NCBI GenBank assembly: GCA_001044335.1
Contig: CP011001.1
Coordinates: 682,001-746,000 of the forward strand
Reading direction: 5' to 3'
DNA: 64,000 nt
Source: Methylophilales bacterium MBRSF5
Lineage (GTDB): Bacteria > Pseudomonadota > Gammaproteobacteria > Burkholderiales > Methylophilaceae
The translations under genes and the position numbers were made by a program. Positions 36,850-46,787 of this stretch are shown here, one piece after another. Numbering within the stretch: the first letter of the stretch is position 1; every line of letters begins with the position of its first letter. The notes under the pieces are model-generated. The model had not been told where the DNA came from. It was given only the letters and a program-made list of their open reading frames with translations, and did not search any database.

Positions 36850-37535
36850 TAATTCACATCCTCAAAATCACTTGGACTGAGAATACGAATAATACGATCA
36901 CAGTTATCTTTTAACACATTGGGATCATGTGAGACAATAATCGCACATTGAAGAGATTTTAATTTCTGTTTCATTTTCAAAGCAGATTGATCCCGAAAGT
37001 GCTGATCACCAACAGCAAAAACCTCATCTAGCAACAGGATGTCTTCATTACCATGCATGGCTAATTCAAAAGCCAACCTAGATTTCATCCCAGACGACAA
37101 TGATCTTAATATGGTTGAGGGCCTCACATTCAAACCCGCATTTTCTAAAATTTCAGTCACAAATTGCTCATTAACCATAAAATTTGCTGAGAAACTGAGA
37201 TTCCATAACTCTATATTCCTTTGGATATCTAAGTCAGGATGAAAAACATGTCCTAAACCCAGTAAAGGTAAGACTTTGCCTGAGGTTTTAATTTCACCTC
37301 CTTCGGCAGGTAGCAAACCAGCAATAGCAGCCAACAAGGAAGTCTTGCCCACTCCATTTGAACCCTCAATGCCAATAATAGTTGAATGACCAACCTCTAA
37401 TGAAAAATTTTCAAACACTACTTTTTTTTCAGGTAAAAGATTGCCGGTCATTAAAAATTTTTTAAATGAATAATTATCAGACTCACTCTTAAAATAAGCT
37501 AGATTGAGGTTTTTGATACTAATGGCAGAATTCAT
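36849..37535 (-). CDS. Polysaccharide ABC transporter ATP-binding protein (Wzt/KpsT-like)
   Basis: A 228-residue ABC ATPase with Walker A GSNGVGKTS, signature LSSGMKSRLAFE and Walker B ILLLDEVFAVGD, typical of the O-antigen/teichoic acid exporter family. It ends soon after the ATPase domain and lacks the C-terminal carbohydrate-binding domain of long Wzt, so export should not need that terminal-cap recognition. It pairs with the adjacent permease. Confidence 0.9.
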   Translation of the reverse strand: MNSAISIKNLNLAYFKSESDNYSFKKFLMTGNLLPEKKVVFENFSLEVGHSTIIGIEGSNGVGKTSLLAAIAGLLPAEGGEIKTSGKVLPLLGLGHVFHPDLDIQRNIELWNLSFSANFMVNEQFVTEILENAGLNVRPSTILRSLSSGMKSRLAFELAMHGNEDILLLDEVFAVGDQHFRDQSALKMKQKLKSLQCAIIVSHDPNVLKDNCDRIIRILSPSDFEDVN

Positions 37536-37544
37536 CTGAGATAG

Positions 37545-38186
37545 TTAATTCATTTTTATTGATTTTGGGGTCACTAATTTGGATCCAGAAGGAAGGTCCC
37601 TTAATACGGTAGCGCCTGCACCAATGACACAGTCATCTCCAATGTTAATATTATTGCCAATAATAGCCCCAGAATGAATATTATTGCGGCAACCTATGGC
37701 TGAATTACCACCTATGATTACATTAACGCCAATATGATTAAAGTTGCCAATGCGGCACTCATGAGCGATAACGGTTTGACTATCTATAAAATTACCAATA
37801 CCTACCGAAGTTAGATTGGATATCTTACATCCAAAATAAATGCCTGATTGAATTGAGGCTGCATCAGCAAAGTTAGTATCGACTCTGAAGTCATGAATTT
37901 GGTCATCAGAAATATTGTATTTTTTAACAAATTCAAACTTATAGTTTGGATCACCAACTCCTAATAAAAAACGATTTTTCTGATCAGAAGAATCAAGGTC
38001 ATCAGGAGAAATGACCTCATATGGCATCCCATTATTCCTCAGGATTGACTTAAATTGTTGTCTATTTTCTTTCCTATCATCCAAAAAACCCATAAAACAA
38101 TTTCCTGCCCCCGGTACTTTTATAAATCTGTTTGCAATATCAAAAGCAAAACCAGATGTTCCTAAAACCCATATATGTCTGTCCAT
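37545..38186 (-). CDS. Sugar O/N-acyltransferase, NeuD/PglD family
   Basis: A 213-residue protein with an N-terminal Rossmann-like nucleotide-sugar-binding part (WVLGTSGFAFDIANR) and a C-terminal left-handed beta-helix of hexapeptide repeats (IGNFNHIGVNVIIGGN, IGDDCVIGAGATV). His in VIAHECRIGNFNHIG fits the catalytic base. It probably transfers an acyl group to a UDP- or dTDP-amino sugar, and with the DegT aminotransferase and acyl module nearby it is a candidate for the acyl transfer step. Confidence 0.85.
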   Translation of the reverse strand: MDRHIWVLGTSGFAFDIANRFIKVPGAGNCFMGFLDDRKENRQQFKSILRNNGMPYEVISPDDLDSSDQKNRFLLGVGDPNYKFEFVKKYNISDDQIHDFRVDTNFADAASIQSGIYFGCKISNLTSVGIGNFIDSQTVIAHECRIGNFNHIGVNVIIGGNSAIGCRNNIHSGAIIGNNINIGDDCVIGAGATVLRDLPSGSKLVTPKSIKMN

Positions 38187-38209
38187 AAGTTATTACTCGT
38201 GAAAATTCA

Positions 38210-39280
38210 TTATTTTAAAATCCTGCGATAAACCGCATGAAATCTTTCGATCATTCTCTCATAAATACCATTGCTAGGCATCATAATAAGATTATTGTTC
38301 ATTTTGGACTGTATTTTTTCAAGCAAAGAAAAGTCCTCTTCGTAAACTAAGTTTGATGATTTTGTTAGACGATTTAAAAATTGAATCAGCTTGTAATTGC
38401 GTAAATTGTGCTTAGTGAGAAGATAACTTATATTAATCTTAGTTTGATTGGCGCTAATGGGTTCAAAAAATTCAACCACAAACGTTGAGCCATTATCGGC
38501 ACTGGCAATATGAACATTAGGAAACAAATGTAAGTTAAAGTATCGATTGCTACAGTTCCATGGATCTTTAAACAATTTAGCATAATCAGGTTTTCGAATC
38601 TCGACATCCAAGCCCCCAAAACTCAAAGACTTAATATTCAACAAGAAAGTTGGAATCCATTTTGGTATTCCAGGTAAACCGCTTTTCACAGACTGCATTA
38701 AAGTTTTTTTATGAACAAATAAAGGGTGTAGTGGATCTCTTAGATTATCAATGATTAATTTCCAATTAAAATACCTTTGCTTAACTTCAGTGTGACTTTC
38801 TTCAATACAGTTTGAAATGCTTATGAGTTCATCAATAATTTTAGTTGAAAATTGTTTTGTTAAAGGAATTGGTCTTTTTGCAAAATTAATAAACATAAAC
38901 TTTCCAACAATGTTCAGTGCTATTGAGTGCAAGCCTATATTATTTGAATTGAGCTTATATAACTCCTGATTAAAGGGGATGTTGTTCACAACACCATTTA
39001 ATTTAAAACTCCACCCGTGGTATGGACAGGTAATCAGATTTCGGTCACATTGCTCTTCTGCAACTAACTCTGCAAAACGATGTGGGCATTGATTCAAAAA
39101 AACATGATGTGATTTTCCATCGAATGTAAACACAAGATCCATGCCTAAGATATTTTTTTTAACAATTTTATTTTTAGTAAATTCGAAGGTAAACCCAGCA
39201 AAAATCCAATATTTAAAAAAAATATTTTTCTTTTCCTGATTGAATATTTTTTCACAACTATAGTAATTTGATGAAAGCAT
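38210..39280 (-). CDS. Rieske-type non-heme iron oxygenase, alpha-subunit-like (3 of 3)
   Basis: About 356 residues from the ATG at 39280 (a TTG six codons upstream is less likely). Rieske ligands are C65, H67, C85 and H88 (CPHRF and CPYHGW), and the iron triad D182/H185/H190 (LRDPLHPLFVH) is in the same spacing as in the two paralogues, with EEDFSLLE as the later acidic ligand. The shared NIPF-loop after the Rieske domain shows the three are one subfamily. The start overlaps no gene, but the upstream GT2 ends two bases away. Confidence 0.86.
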   Translation of the reverse strand: MLSSNYYSCEKIFNQEKKNIFFKYWIFAGFTFEFTKNKIVKKNILGMDLVFTFDGKSHHVFLNQCPHRFAELVAEEQCDRNLITCPYHGWSFKLNGVVNNIPFNQELYKLNSNNIGLHSIALNIVGKFMFINFAKRPIPLTKQFSTKIIDELISISNCIEESHTEVKQRYFNWKLIIDNLRDPLHPLFVHKKTLMQSVKSGLPGIPKWIPTFLLNIKSLSFGGLDVEIRKPDYAKLFKDPWNCSNRYFNLHLFPNVHIASADNGSTFVVEFFEPISANQTKINISYLLTKHNLRNYKLIQFLNRLTKSSNLVYEEDFSLLEKIQSKMNNNLIMMPSNGIYERMIERFHAVYRRILK

Positions 39281-39281
39281 A

Positions 39282-40214
39282 TTAACCGGCCAACCCAACT
39301 AAAAAGAGCAACATAAGGGACTCAATACAACTTTGTCTTTGGTAATTATTTTTTAGAAATAACTTTAATTTTTTCAATCTTGAGGATTGCATAAAATTGA
39401 TAAAGTCATCAACTTGGCTTGCCTTAGAAAGATGTCCCCAGCACTTTTGATTTTGGGACAATACCTCACTAATATTGTACTGATGTTGAAAATAATTTTG
39501 TGAAACAACCTTAGCAATCGTTTTATATATGCGCATAAATAAATTAACTCTAAAACCAATGAGGGAGTCATGATGCTGCCGATAAAACAACAAAGGTCGA
39601 TCATCTAAAATGACTTCTACATCATGGATCATTGAAACAATATAACACCACCAGTCATGCGATGGAATTTGAATACCTTTTGTATTATATTGCGTCAGAA
39701 TATTTCTAAATGTGCTATTAAATGCCATGGTGTTACCACCAGTAATATTTTCAAAAAAAGAATTTTCTAGTGACGGACTGACCATTTCATGATTAGTAGC
39801 ACCAATACATGTTTTATCATCATTTATGATTATTTTGGAGCTGGAGTAAAGGATCGGTTTGTTATTGGAGTGTCGTTTAAAGCAGTCCACAATGTAATCA
39901 AGTTTTTTGGGTACCCAAAAATCATCTTGATCACAAAATAAAAAAATATCCGCTTGTATATTTTTTTGATTTACTAATGATAAAAAATTATTAACATAAT
40001 CTTCTTTTGGACCTTGTTGGTAAAAAATCTTATCTGGATATTTTTTTTGATACTGGGCAATGATCTGATATGTTTTTTTTGAAAATGAATCATCACTGAC
40101 ATAGAGTTTAAAATGCATATAAGTTTGCATCATTATCGAATCTAACTGATCCAAAATAAAATATTCATCTTCAAACGTCGCCATCAAAATAGCAATTGTT
40201 GGATGTTTATGCAT
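39282..40214 (-). CDS. Glycosyltransferase family 2, rhamnosyltransferase-like
   Basis: A 310-residue GT2 protein with AILMATFEDEYFILDQLDSI, YVSDDS and the metal site in CDQDDFWVPKK. DQDDFW and the N-terminal pattern are shared with rhamnosyltransferases such as RfbF/RgpB types in O-antigen loci, which fits the dTDP-rhamnose genes in the island. A hydrophobic C-terminus is present. It overlaps the next GT2 gene by eight bases. Confidence 0.85.
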   Translation of the reverse strand: MHKHPTIAILMATFEDEYFILDQLDSIMMQTYMHFKLYVSDDSFSKKTYQIIAQYQKKYPDKIFYQQGPKEDYVNNFLSLVNQKNIQADIFLFCDQDDFWVPKKLDYIVDCFKRHSNNKPILYSSSKIIINDDKTCIGATNHEMVSPSLENSFFENITGGNTMAFNSTFRNILTQYNTKGIQIPSHDWWCYIVSMIHDVEVILDDRPLLFYRQHHDSLIGFRVNLFMRIYKTIAKVVSQNYFQHQYNISEVLSQNQKCWGHLSKASQVDDFINFMQSSRLKKLKLFLKNNYQRQSCIESLMLLFLVGLAG

Positions 40215-41061
40215 CTGACTTTTTCAATTTTAAAAAATGAATTATTTTGATAAATACTAATAATGCAGATCTTAAGAATAATTGAATAAACTCATGAAAT
40301 ACAAACCAAAAATATTTCTTTTGGGTTGTTGCTATGTATTTAAAATCCTTCATTAATTGTTTAAATCGCACTTTCGAATGAATGGGTACTTTTTTACCTA
40401 AAACTGAAAATACCTCATCACCAATCGTATGTATAAATTTTGTATTAAAATTTCCATAAAGATGGAAACCCATCCTTCTAATCCTTAAGCTCCATTCTAT
40501 ATCGACATAATCAATAAATAAGTTTTCATCAAAGAGCCCAGTGTATCTAAAAATTGGGGCATAAATTAATAGGCCTGAGGTGATGGCAGAGTGTATCTGA
40601 ATAATCTTTTTACTACCTTGTTGATACATTCTTTTTCTGAATAGACCATAACTCATGAAATATGGCTTATCTTTTTTACTTCTCACATAGCTCGCCCCAA
40701 GAGCAACCATCAATGGATCATCAATGCTGTCAAACATGTTGAGATGATCTTTTATTTTTTTAACATCTAATAACGTATCCTGATCAAACAATATTACTTT
40801 TTTTGCATTTAACTCCAGAGATTTATTAATCCCGATATTTAGTGCTTTACTCAGACCTAAATTTTTATTGTTGTTGATAATCGTTGTATGTTGATATTTT
40901 TTTATGTTTTTGTTGATATCGGAGTTGTTTTTTTTATCAATGGTATTATTTACGCAAATAACTGAAAAATCTTTTAATTTTTGAATATTATTTTCCAAAA
41001 AATCTAAATCAGGATTGAATAAAACGATAATTAAAACAACGTTGTCAGTCGATGCCGTCAC
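40207..41061 (-). CDS. Glycosyltransferase family 2, rhamnosyltransferase-like (WbbL type)
   Basis: A 284-residue GT2 protein. It has NNNKNLGLSKALNIGI, LFDQDTLLD (metal site) and DYVDIEWSLRIRRMG, the last being a conserved catalytic segment of WbbL/RfbN-type rhamnosyltransferases. A membrane-associated tail of about 30 hydrophobic residues follows. The start is GTG at 41061. The gene lies just downstream of rfbC, which supports use of dTDP-rhamnose. Confidence 0.86.
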   Translation of the reverse strand: MTASTDNVVLIIVLFNPDLDFLENNIQKLKDFSVICVNNTIDKKNNSDINKNIKKYQHTTIINNNKNLGLSKALNIGINKSLELNAKKVILFDQDTLLDVKKIKDHLNMFDSIDDPLMVALGASYVRSKKDKPYFMSYGLFRKRMYQQGSKKIIQIHSAITSGLLIYAPIFRYTGLFDENLFIDYVDIEWSLRIRRMGFHLYGNFNTKFIHTIGDEVFSVLGKKVPIHSKVRFKQLMKDFKYIATTQKKYFWFVFHEFIQLFLRSALLVFIKIIHFLKLKKSDA

Positions 41062-41064
41062 AAT

Positions 41065-41628
41065 TTATTTACTTCCATGATACTGCATCAAATATTTTTG
41101 AAAGGATATGCCGAGTTTGTCTTTCTCTGATAGGATTGGATCAGACAATAATGGCCAATCAATAGCAAGGTCATCATCATCATACAAAATACAAACCTCA
41201 CTTTCTTTCGAGTAAAAATTCGTTGCTTTATATAAAACCTGAGCTGATGCTGATAAAACTAAAAAGCCATGAGCAAATCCAGGTGGAATCCATAGTTGTT
41301 TAGTATTCGTTGCTGATAACAATTCCCCCACCCACTGACCTCTTGAAGGCGAATCAGGTCTGATGTCAACAGCTACATCAAAGACTTCACCCTCAATGAC
41401 ACGAACTAGCTTTCCTTGCTCAAAAGGTGGACGCTGGTAATGCAATCCTCTAAGTGTATTTTGTTTAGACTTTGAATGATTATCTTGCACAAAATGGATA
41501 TCATCATGTAGCAAAGAATTAAATACATCTTGATTGAAAGACTCATAAAAGAACCCCCGGTCATCATTAAACACATTTGGAGTAATCAACTTTACTTCAG
41601 GGATTGCCAGAGAGGTTATGGTAGCCAT
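41065..41628 (-). CDS. rfbC: dTDP-4-dehydrorhamnose 3,5-epimerase RfbC
   Basis: A 187-residue cupin-fold enzyme of the dTDP-L-rhamnose pathway. [32 protein letters not shown] with the catalytic His, and [10 protein letters not shown] are all conserved. It is separated from rfbA, rfbB and rfbD by the GT-C, WecA-like and galE genes, so the rhamnose set is split in two. Confidence 0.94.
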   Translation of the reverse strand: MATITSLAIPEVKLITPNVFNDDRGFFYESFNQDVFNSLLHDDIHFVQDNHSKSKQNTLRGLHYQRPPFEQGKLVRVIEGEVFDVAVDIRPDSPSRGQWVGELLSATNTKQLWIPPGFAHGFLVLSASAQVLYKATNFYSKESEVCILYDDDDLAIDWPLLSDPILSEKDKLGISFQKYLMQYHGSK

Positions 41629-41633
41629 TTATC

Positions 41634-42689
41634 TTAATTGTTTAATTTTTTATATACATAAATATACCCTATCGACAGTAAAGATAGAGCAATAATCACA
41701 ATATTTAAACTAATTTGTGGAAATAAAAATAAGACTATAGTTGTTGGAATTGTGTACAAAGGAAACAAAGCAAGAGTGGTTATTACGTTTGAAAATTTAG
41801 TCCTGTTATATTTATTCTTTAATTCATTAAAAATAATCGTATGCAGATGTCTGTTGTCCGGAGTCAAAGGACTTAATCCCGATGATATTTTTCTAATAAA
41901 GGAAAATAGCAGCTCCAAACAGGGATAAAATAGAATTAGAACTGCGAGCCATGAAAGAAGCTGGTTATGCTTTCCAAATGTATAAATAGTTAACAACGCA
42001 ATAACAAAACCATAAAAATACGCACCGGTATCGCCAACAAAAACTTTCCCCAATGGAAAATTAAAGCATAAGAATACAATCAGAGGTACTAAGAAAATTG
42101 AAGATACAACAACAACCTCATTATCTCCGTAAAAAAAACCAATTGAGGCTATAGATACTAATTGAAAAATAGCCGTCAAACCAAAAAGCCCGTTCATGCC
42201 ATCAATCAAATTCATCCCATTCATCACCACCAATAAAGAAAAGGTAAAAAATATGATGCCAACTGGATACACAGATATTAAATGTCCTAAATATGGAAAA
42301 TCGATTACAGGAAAATCTATTGGATTAAGATAGAAAAAAATCAAACAACCCATCACCATTGTTATTAGCCTCAGTCGCGGGCTGGTATTATGGAATAGAT
42401 CTTCTTTTGTACTGATTGCTATGAAAGGTATTGCTGAGATAAGAATGTTAACAATAATTTTTTGCTGGATAAATTCAAACCACACAAGCAAAGCTATAAA
42501 AATATAAATAAAAATGCCTCCTAATCTTGAAACTTCGTTTTTATGTACTCGCTGAATATTTTGATATGTCTTGAAATTTAAGGCATGAAATATATTTGTC
42601 CAAAAAAAAGATATGAAAGCAAATGCAATAAACAGACCTAGCAATGGGTACTTTAAAAATAAAAAAACATCAAAAAAACTATTGAGCAT
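41634..42689 (-). CDS. Undecaprenyl-phosphate sugar-1-phosphate transferase, WecA/MraY family
   Basis: A 351-residue membrane protein with about ten helices. The family motifs are present: NLIDGMNGLFG, FVGDTGAYFYGF and DNRHLHTIIF. It transfers a HexNAc-1-phosphate (GlcNAc or similar) to undecaprenyl phosphate on the cytoplasmic side, and so is the probable initiating enzyme for this O-unit. It overlaps the GT-C gene upstream by 11 bases. Confidence 0.9.
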   Translation of the reverse strand: MLNSFFDVFLFLKYPLLGLFIAFAFISFFWTNIFHALNFKTYQNIQRVHKNEVSRLGGIFIYIFIALLVWFEFIQQKIIVNILISAIPFIAISTKEDLFHNTSPRLRLITMVMGCLIFFYLNPIDFPVIDFPYLGHLISVYPVGIIFFTFSLLVVMNGMNLIDGMNGLFGLTAIFQLVSIASIGFFYGDNEVVVVSSIFLVPLIVFLCFNFPLGKVFVGDTGAYFYGFVIALLTIYTFGKHNQLLSWLAVLILFYPCLELLFSFIRKISSGLSPLTPDNRHLHTIIFNELKNKYNRTKFSNVITTLALFPLYTIPTTIVLFLFPQISLNIVIIALSLLSIGYIYVYKKLNN

Positions 42690-44118
42690 GTTTGGTTAAA
42701 ATAAATTTTGTTTTTGTTTCAGGAAAATTTTTTATAATGATTTTCTGATCAATATTCACTACATTATTAATTTTATATAATTTATAAAGCGGAGAAGATT
42801 GATTATTTTCATCTTTTACAAGATCTTGGATACTGTAATTTACATAATATTTGATTCTTTGATGTTCCTGAAAATCAACCTGTTGTAATGCATTTTCTTT
42901 TAAATAATCAGCGACCTCTTGCTCTAAACTTTCATTCTTATCAATTAAACAATTTAGAATAAAAAAAGCTATCGTAATTCCTAGGATTTTTTTTATAAAT
43001 CTATTTACCTTTCCATCTTTAAATATGATTAATATAACTGGTGTAATTAAAATAAATATCCACCACCAATGAAAACCCCAATACCGATTTGTCAATACAT
43101 ACACATTAAACAAATTGATACTGACTAATATAAAACTGACAATTAAAAAGAAATAGATGTATTTTTGGTAATTATTTTTTATTTTTTTCTTTGCAAACAA
43201 TGAATAAAAAAACAAACCCCCATGTAACACCCCCAAACCCTTGATCCACTTAAAAATTAGCACTGAAAACAAAACTGCATAGGTAATAATTAAACTGTAA
43301 TTTTCAAATAAATTTGATAAATATTCATTATCTGTTTGAACGGGTAATGGTTTTACAAGCTGCTGAAGAAATAAAATGGGTCGATTTAAAAACTCAGTTA
43401 AACGTGATGAGCTCATCACATTCATTAAATCAATATTTGAAAATAAAATTACTAACAGGGCTAATATTGCTGCAAGGATACATAGTGAATAATCTAGAAC
43501 CAATTGTTTTAACTTTTGAGTTTTGTTTTGAGTTAAATTCCACAATGGCAAAAGAATTACAAATACCAATCCCTCTGGACGAAAAAGGCCTGCAAAGAGA
43601 AATCCTAACTGCCAAGTTATAGAATTTTTTAAGGAATATTGTTTTAAATTTTTAGAATAGAAGTAAGTCCCCATCATACAACCCGCCCACAATCCATGAT
43701 CTCTTAAGACCATGCCCACATAATCATCCATGATCGGAATAAAAGATAATAAGATTACCCCACCATAAAATATGATGTGTTTTTCTTTGTTATAAATAAG
43801 TTGCAGTGTTTTTAGATAAAACAAAATAGCAATTCCAAACAAGGCTAAATCAACCCCATGCGCTACGACCTGAAAATGTAAATTTGTGAATTTATGGAAT
43901 ATAGCAATTAGGATGCTAAAGAATGGCCATGGGTATAAAGCTAAACCCTCTTTCCAGCTACCCTCCGCAATTAAATAAGCCTGTTTGAGGTAAAGCAAGC
44001 CATCGCGGTTGATGTGACCGTCTTGAATATAAATAGACCAGATGGCAACAAGCATAATGACCGACCACATCGGCCATAGTGAGGACAATTTCTCTCTAAT
44101 TAAATCGAAATATTTCAT
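42679..44118 (-). CDS. Membrane glycosyltransferase, GT-C (PMT/GT39-like)
   Basis: A 479-residue protein with about ten membrane helices and an extracytoplasmic C-terminal domain of about 90 residues. The first loop has HINRDGLLYLKQAYLIAEG, and WPFFSILIAIFHKFT follows, as in GT39/ArnT-type enzymes with an acidic catalytic residue. A RDHGLWAG segment is also typical. The probable role is periplasmic sugar addition from a lipid-linked donor. The name of the sugar is unknown. Confidence 0.7.
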   Translation of the reverse strand: MKYFDLIREKLSSLWPMWSVIMLVAIWSIYIQDGHINRDGLLYLKQAYLIAEGSWKEGLALYPWPFFSILIAIFHKFTNLHFQVVAHGVDLALFGIAILFYLKTLQLIYNKEKHIIFYGGVILLSFIPIMDDYVGMVLRDHGLWAGCMMGTYFYSKNLKQYSLKNSITWQLGFLFAGLFRPEGLVFVILLPLWNLTQNKTQKLKQLVLDYSLCILAAILALLVILFSNIDLMNVMSSSRLTEFLNRPILFLQQLVKPLPVQTDNEYLSNLFENYSLIITYAVLFSVLIFKWIKGLGVLHGGLFFYSLFAKKKIKNNYQKYIYFFLIVSFILVSINLFNVYVLTNRYWGFHWWWIFILITPVILIIFKDGKVNRFIKKILGITIAFFILNCLIDKNESLEQEVADYLKENALQQVDFQEHQRIKYYVNYSIQDLVKDENNQSSPLYKLYKINNVVNIDQKIIIKNFPETKTKFILTKHAQ

Positions 44119-45120
44119 TTAAGAATTCACGCTCCACGCATCGCGACACATCGACTCTAAATTTAACTTTGCTGACCAATTCAAGTGATTTTTTATTTTA
44201 TCGACTGCTGCATAGCAGGTGGCAATGTCCCCATCACGCCTGGGTTGAATTTGATACGGAATCTTCACTTGATTAACTTCCTCAAAAGCCTTTACCATTT
44301 CTTTCACAGAAAATCCTTTGCCGCAACCCACATTATAAATCTCACAACCGATAACATCATCCATTAACGCACTCCAATGTGCCTCCATCAAATCCGTCAC
44401 ATGGATGTAATCCCTCACCCCTGTTCCATCATCAGTCTCATAATCGTCGCCATAGATATTGAGGAAATCATACTCTCCTCGAGCGACTCCCAATATGTAT
44501 GGCATCAAATTATTAGGCATACCGTTTGGCTTTTCTCCAATAATGCACTTGTAAGAACCCACCGGATTAAAGTAGCGCAATAACTTCACCGAGGCTGTTT
44601 TAAAATACTCATCTTGTATAAATAGTTCTTCAACTTGAGCTTTGGTTTCACCATATGGGTTATAGGGCTGGACTGGATGGTCTTCATCAATCGGCAAATA
44701 TTGAGGGTCGCCATACACCGTTGCACTGGATGAGAAGATCAAATTTTTAATGCCTTGCGCTTTTATGCAGTCGATCACATTTTGTGAACCCACTACATTA
44801 TTGTCATGATAGAGATCAGGATTGGCGACCGACTCAGCCACTGATTTTAACCCCGCAAAATGAATCACCGCGCTGAAACGATGCTCATTAAAAAAATCTT
44901 TTAACTTATCTTGATCGCGAATATCAATATTAAAAAAGGGAATGGTGACATTGAAATGTTTTTCTAAGGTTTGTAAATTTGAGAGGTCACTATTGCTTAA
45001 GTTATCCACCACCACCAAATCGATTCGCTTTTCTAAACAGAGGGCGACCATGTGTGAGCCTAAAAAACCAGCTCCGCCAGTAATTAAAATAGGATGTGAA
45101 AATGTGTTTACATCAGTCAT
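44119..45120 (-). CDS. galE: UDP-glucose 4-epimerase GalE
   Basis: A 333-residue extended SDR that interconverts UDP-glucose and UDP-galactose. TGGAGFLGSH, HFAGLKSVAESV, Ser in FSSSATVYG and YGETK, as well as NLMPYILGVA, are all characteristic. The gene is the 3' end of a segment (44.1-49.9 kb) with distinctly richer G+C than the GT genes downstream. Confidence 0.94.
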   Translation of the reverse strand: MTDVNTFSHPILITGGAGFLGSHMVALCLEKRIDLVVVDNLSNSDLSNLQTLEKHFNVTIPFFNIDIRDQDKLKDFFNEHRFSAVIHFAGLKSVAESVANPDLYHDNNVVGSQNVIDCIKAQGIKNLIFSSSATVYGDPQYLPIDEDHPVQPYNPYGETKAQVEELFIQDEYFKTASVKLLRYFNPVGSYKCIIGEKPNGMPNNLMPYILGVARGEYDFLNIYGDDYETDDGTGVRDYIHVTDLMEAHWSALMDDVIGCEIYNVGCGKGFSVKEMVKAFEEVNQVKIPYQIQPRRDGDIATCYAAVDKIKNHLNWSAKLNLESMCRDAWSVNS

Positions 45121-45129
45121 TCTTAAGCA

Positions 45130-46002
45130 CTATTCAGATAAGACTTTCATGAGGTACTGGCCGTATTGGTTCTTCAGTAACGGCTTGGCTAAGTCTTCTA
45201 ATTGGGGTGCACTAATCCACCCTTGACGATACGCCACCTCTTCCGGGCAGGCTACTTTCAACCCCTGGCGGTTTTCAATGGTTGAGATGAACTGACCTGC
45301 ATCGAGCAATGAGTCATGCGTGCCGGTATCCAGCCAGGCATAACCTCGGTCCATGATCTCGACACTGAGATTTTTTTGAGTGAGGTATAATTTATTCAGA
45401 TCGGTAATTTCCAATTCTCCACGAGGTGATGGTTTGAGGCTCTTGGCTAAACACACCACCTGCTCATCATAAAAATACAAACCCGTCACCGCGAAGTTGG
45501 ATTTTGGCTTGCTGGGTTTTTCCTCTAAGGAAATGACTTGATTATTGTCATCAAACTCTGCCACACCATAGCGTTCTGGATCATGCACATGGTAGGCAAA
45601 CACGGTAGCCCCAGTTTCTCGTTGATCTGCGGACTGGAGTAACTCTTGCAGGTCATGTCCGTAAAAAATATTGTCTCCCAATATTAACGCTGACGGATCG
45701 TCGCCAATAAATTCTTCGCCTAATAGGAACGCTTGGGCTAAGCCATCTGGGCTCGGTTGGACCTTGTATTTAAAGTTCACGCCCCACTGCGATCCATCAC
45801 CCAACAGAGACTCAAATCGTTGTGTGTCTTCAGGTGTTGAGATGATCAAGATGTCGCGCATGCCGCCGAGCATGAGTGTGGTCAGCGGGTAATAGATCAT
45901 CGGCTTGTCATAGACTGGAAGGAGTTGTTTAGAGATGGTCTGTGTCACCGGATACAGTCGGGTCCCTGAGCCACCTGCCAAGATAATGCCCTTACGATTC
46001 AT
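45130..46002 (-). CDS. rfbA: Glucose-1-phosphate thymidylyltransferase RfbA
   Basis: Makes dTDP-glucose, the first step to dTDP-rhamnose. About 290 residues starting [20 protein letters not shown], with [20 protein letters not shown] and EEKPSKPKS conserved. The ATG at 46002 has a GGAAGG ribosome-binding site and is preferred to an in-frame start five codons earlier. It overlaps cysQ by four bases. Confidence 0.96.
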   Translation of the reverse strand: MNRKGIILAGGSGTRLYPVTQTISKQLLPVYDKPMIYYPLTTLMLGGMRDILIISTPEDTQRFESLLGDGSQWGVNFKYKVQPSPDGLAQAFLLGEEFIGDDPSALILGDNIFYGHDLQELLQSADQRETGATVFAYHVHDPERYGVAEFDDNNQVISLEEKPSKPKSNFAVTGLYFYDEQVVCLAKSLKPSPRGELEITDLNKLYLTQKNLSVEIMDRGYAWLDTGTHDSLLDAGQFISTIENRQGLKVACPEEVAYRQGWISAPQLEDLAKPLLKNQYGQYLMKVLSE

Positions 46003-46787
46003 GTTTTTTCCTTCCAATTAAACTTTATGTTTTTATTTCGTACCGCGATCAGATCGGGGTTGAGTATTTTACTCACATTATAAACCAAGGATTGGTCATC
46101 TAAGGTATAGATCTCACCGCCAGTTTCTTTTAAAATCGCATGTCCGGCCGCCATATCCCAGAGCGAGGTTGGCCCAAAGCGTGGATAGGCATCAGCCAAC
46201 CCCTTGGCCAACATAGTCAACTTTAAACTGGATCCTGCCGCAACCGTTTCGCCTTGGTGGTGCTGAATAAAATCTTTTGTTTGTTGATTGAGGTGTGACC
46301 TCGAGACCGCAAAAATCGGTGGCTGCCTTGTTTCATTTTGTTGCTTTAAAAGAGGTTGAGTCTCTCGGTCTTTTATCTTTTTTGCGCCAGCACCCTTTGT
46401 CGCCAAAAACGTTTCATTTGTCACGGGGATATGAATCACTCCCAAGACTGGCTGATGGTTCTCTATTAATGCAATGTTTACTGTGAATTCACCATTACCT
46501 TTAATAAATTCTTTGGTACCGTCGAGTGGATCGACACACCAAAAGGTCACAACATCCCCTTCTAATTCCTCCCCCTCCTCGCTCAAGATCGGGATCTCAG
46601 GTGTCAGTTTTTTTAATGCTTTTGAGATGATGTGATGTGAGGCTAGGTCAGCTTGCGTTAAAGGGCTCTGGTCACTCTTGGTTTGAACCTCAAAGTCATC
46701 CTGCTGATAGATTTGAAGAATCGCTTGACCGGCCTCCTCTGCAATGATTTTGACGTGATCGAGTAAAGTCTGGTCTAGCTCGATCAA
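45999..46787 (-). CDS. cysQ: 3'(2'),5'-bisphosphate nucleotidase CysQ
   Basis: A 262-residue lithium-sensitive phosphatase of the inositol monophosphatase superfamily that hydrolyses PAP to AMP. Metal-binding motifs [15 protein letters not shown] and WDMAAGHA are present. It lies directly downstream of cysC, and both are inside the rhamnose operon. PAP arises when PAPS is used by sulfotransferases or by PAPS reductase. Confidence 0.92.
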   Translation of the reverse strand: MIELDQTLLDHVKIIAEEAGQAILQIYQQDDFEVQTKSDQSPLTQADLASHHIISKALKKLTPEIPILSEEGEELEGDVVTFWCVDPLDGTKEFIKGNGEFTVNIALIENHQPVLGVIHIPVTNETFLATKGAGAKKIKDRETQPLLKQQNETRQPPIFAVSRSHLNQQTKDFIQHHQGETVAAGSSLKLTMLAKGLADAYPRFGPTSLWDMAAGHAILKETGGEIYTLDDQSLVYNVSKILNPDLIAVRNKNIKFNWKEKT

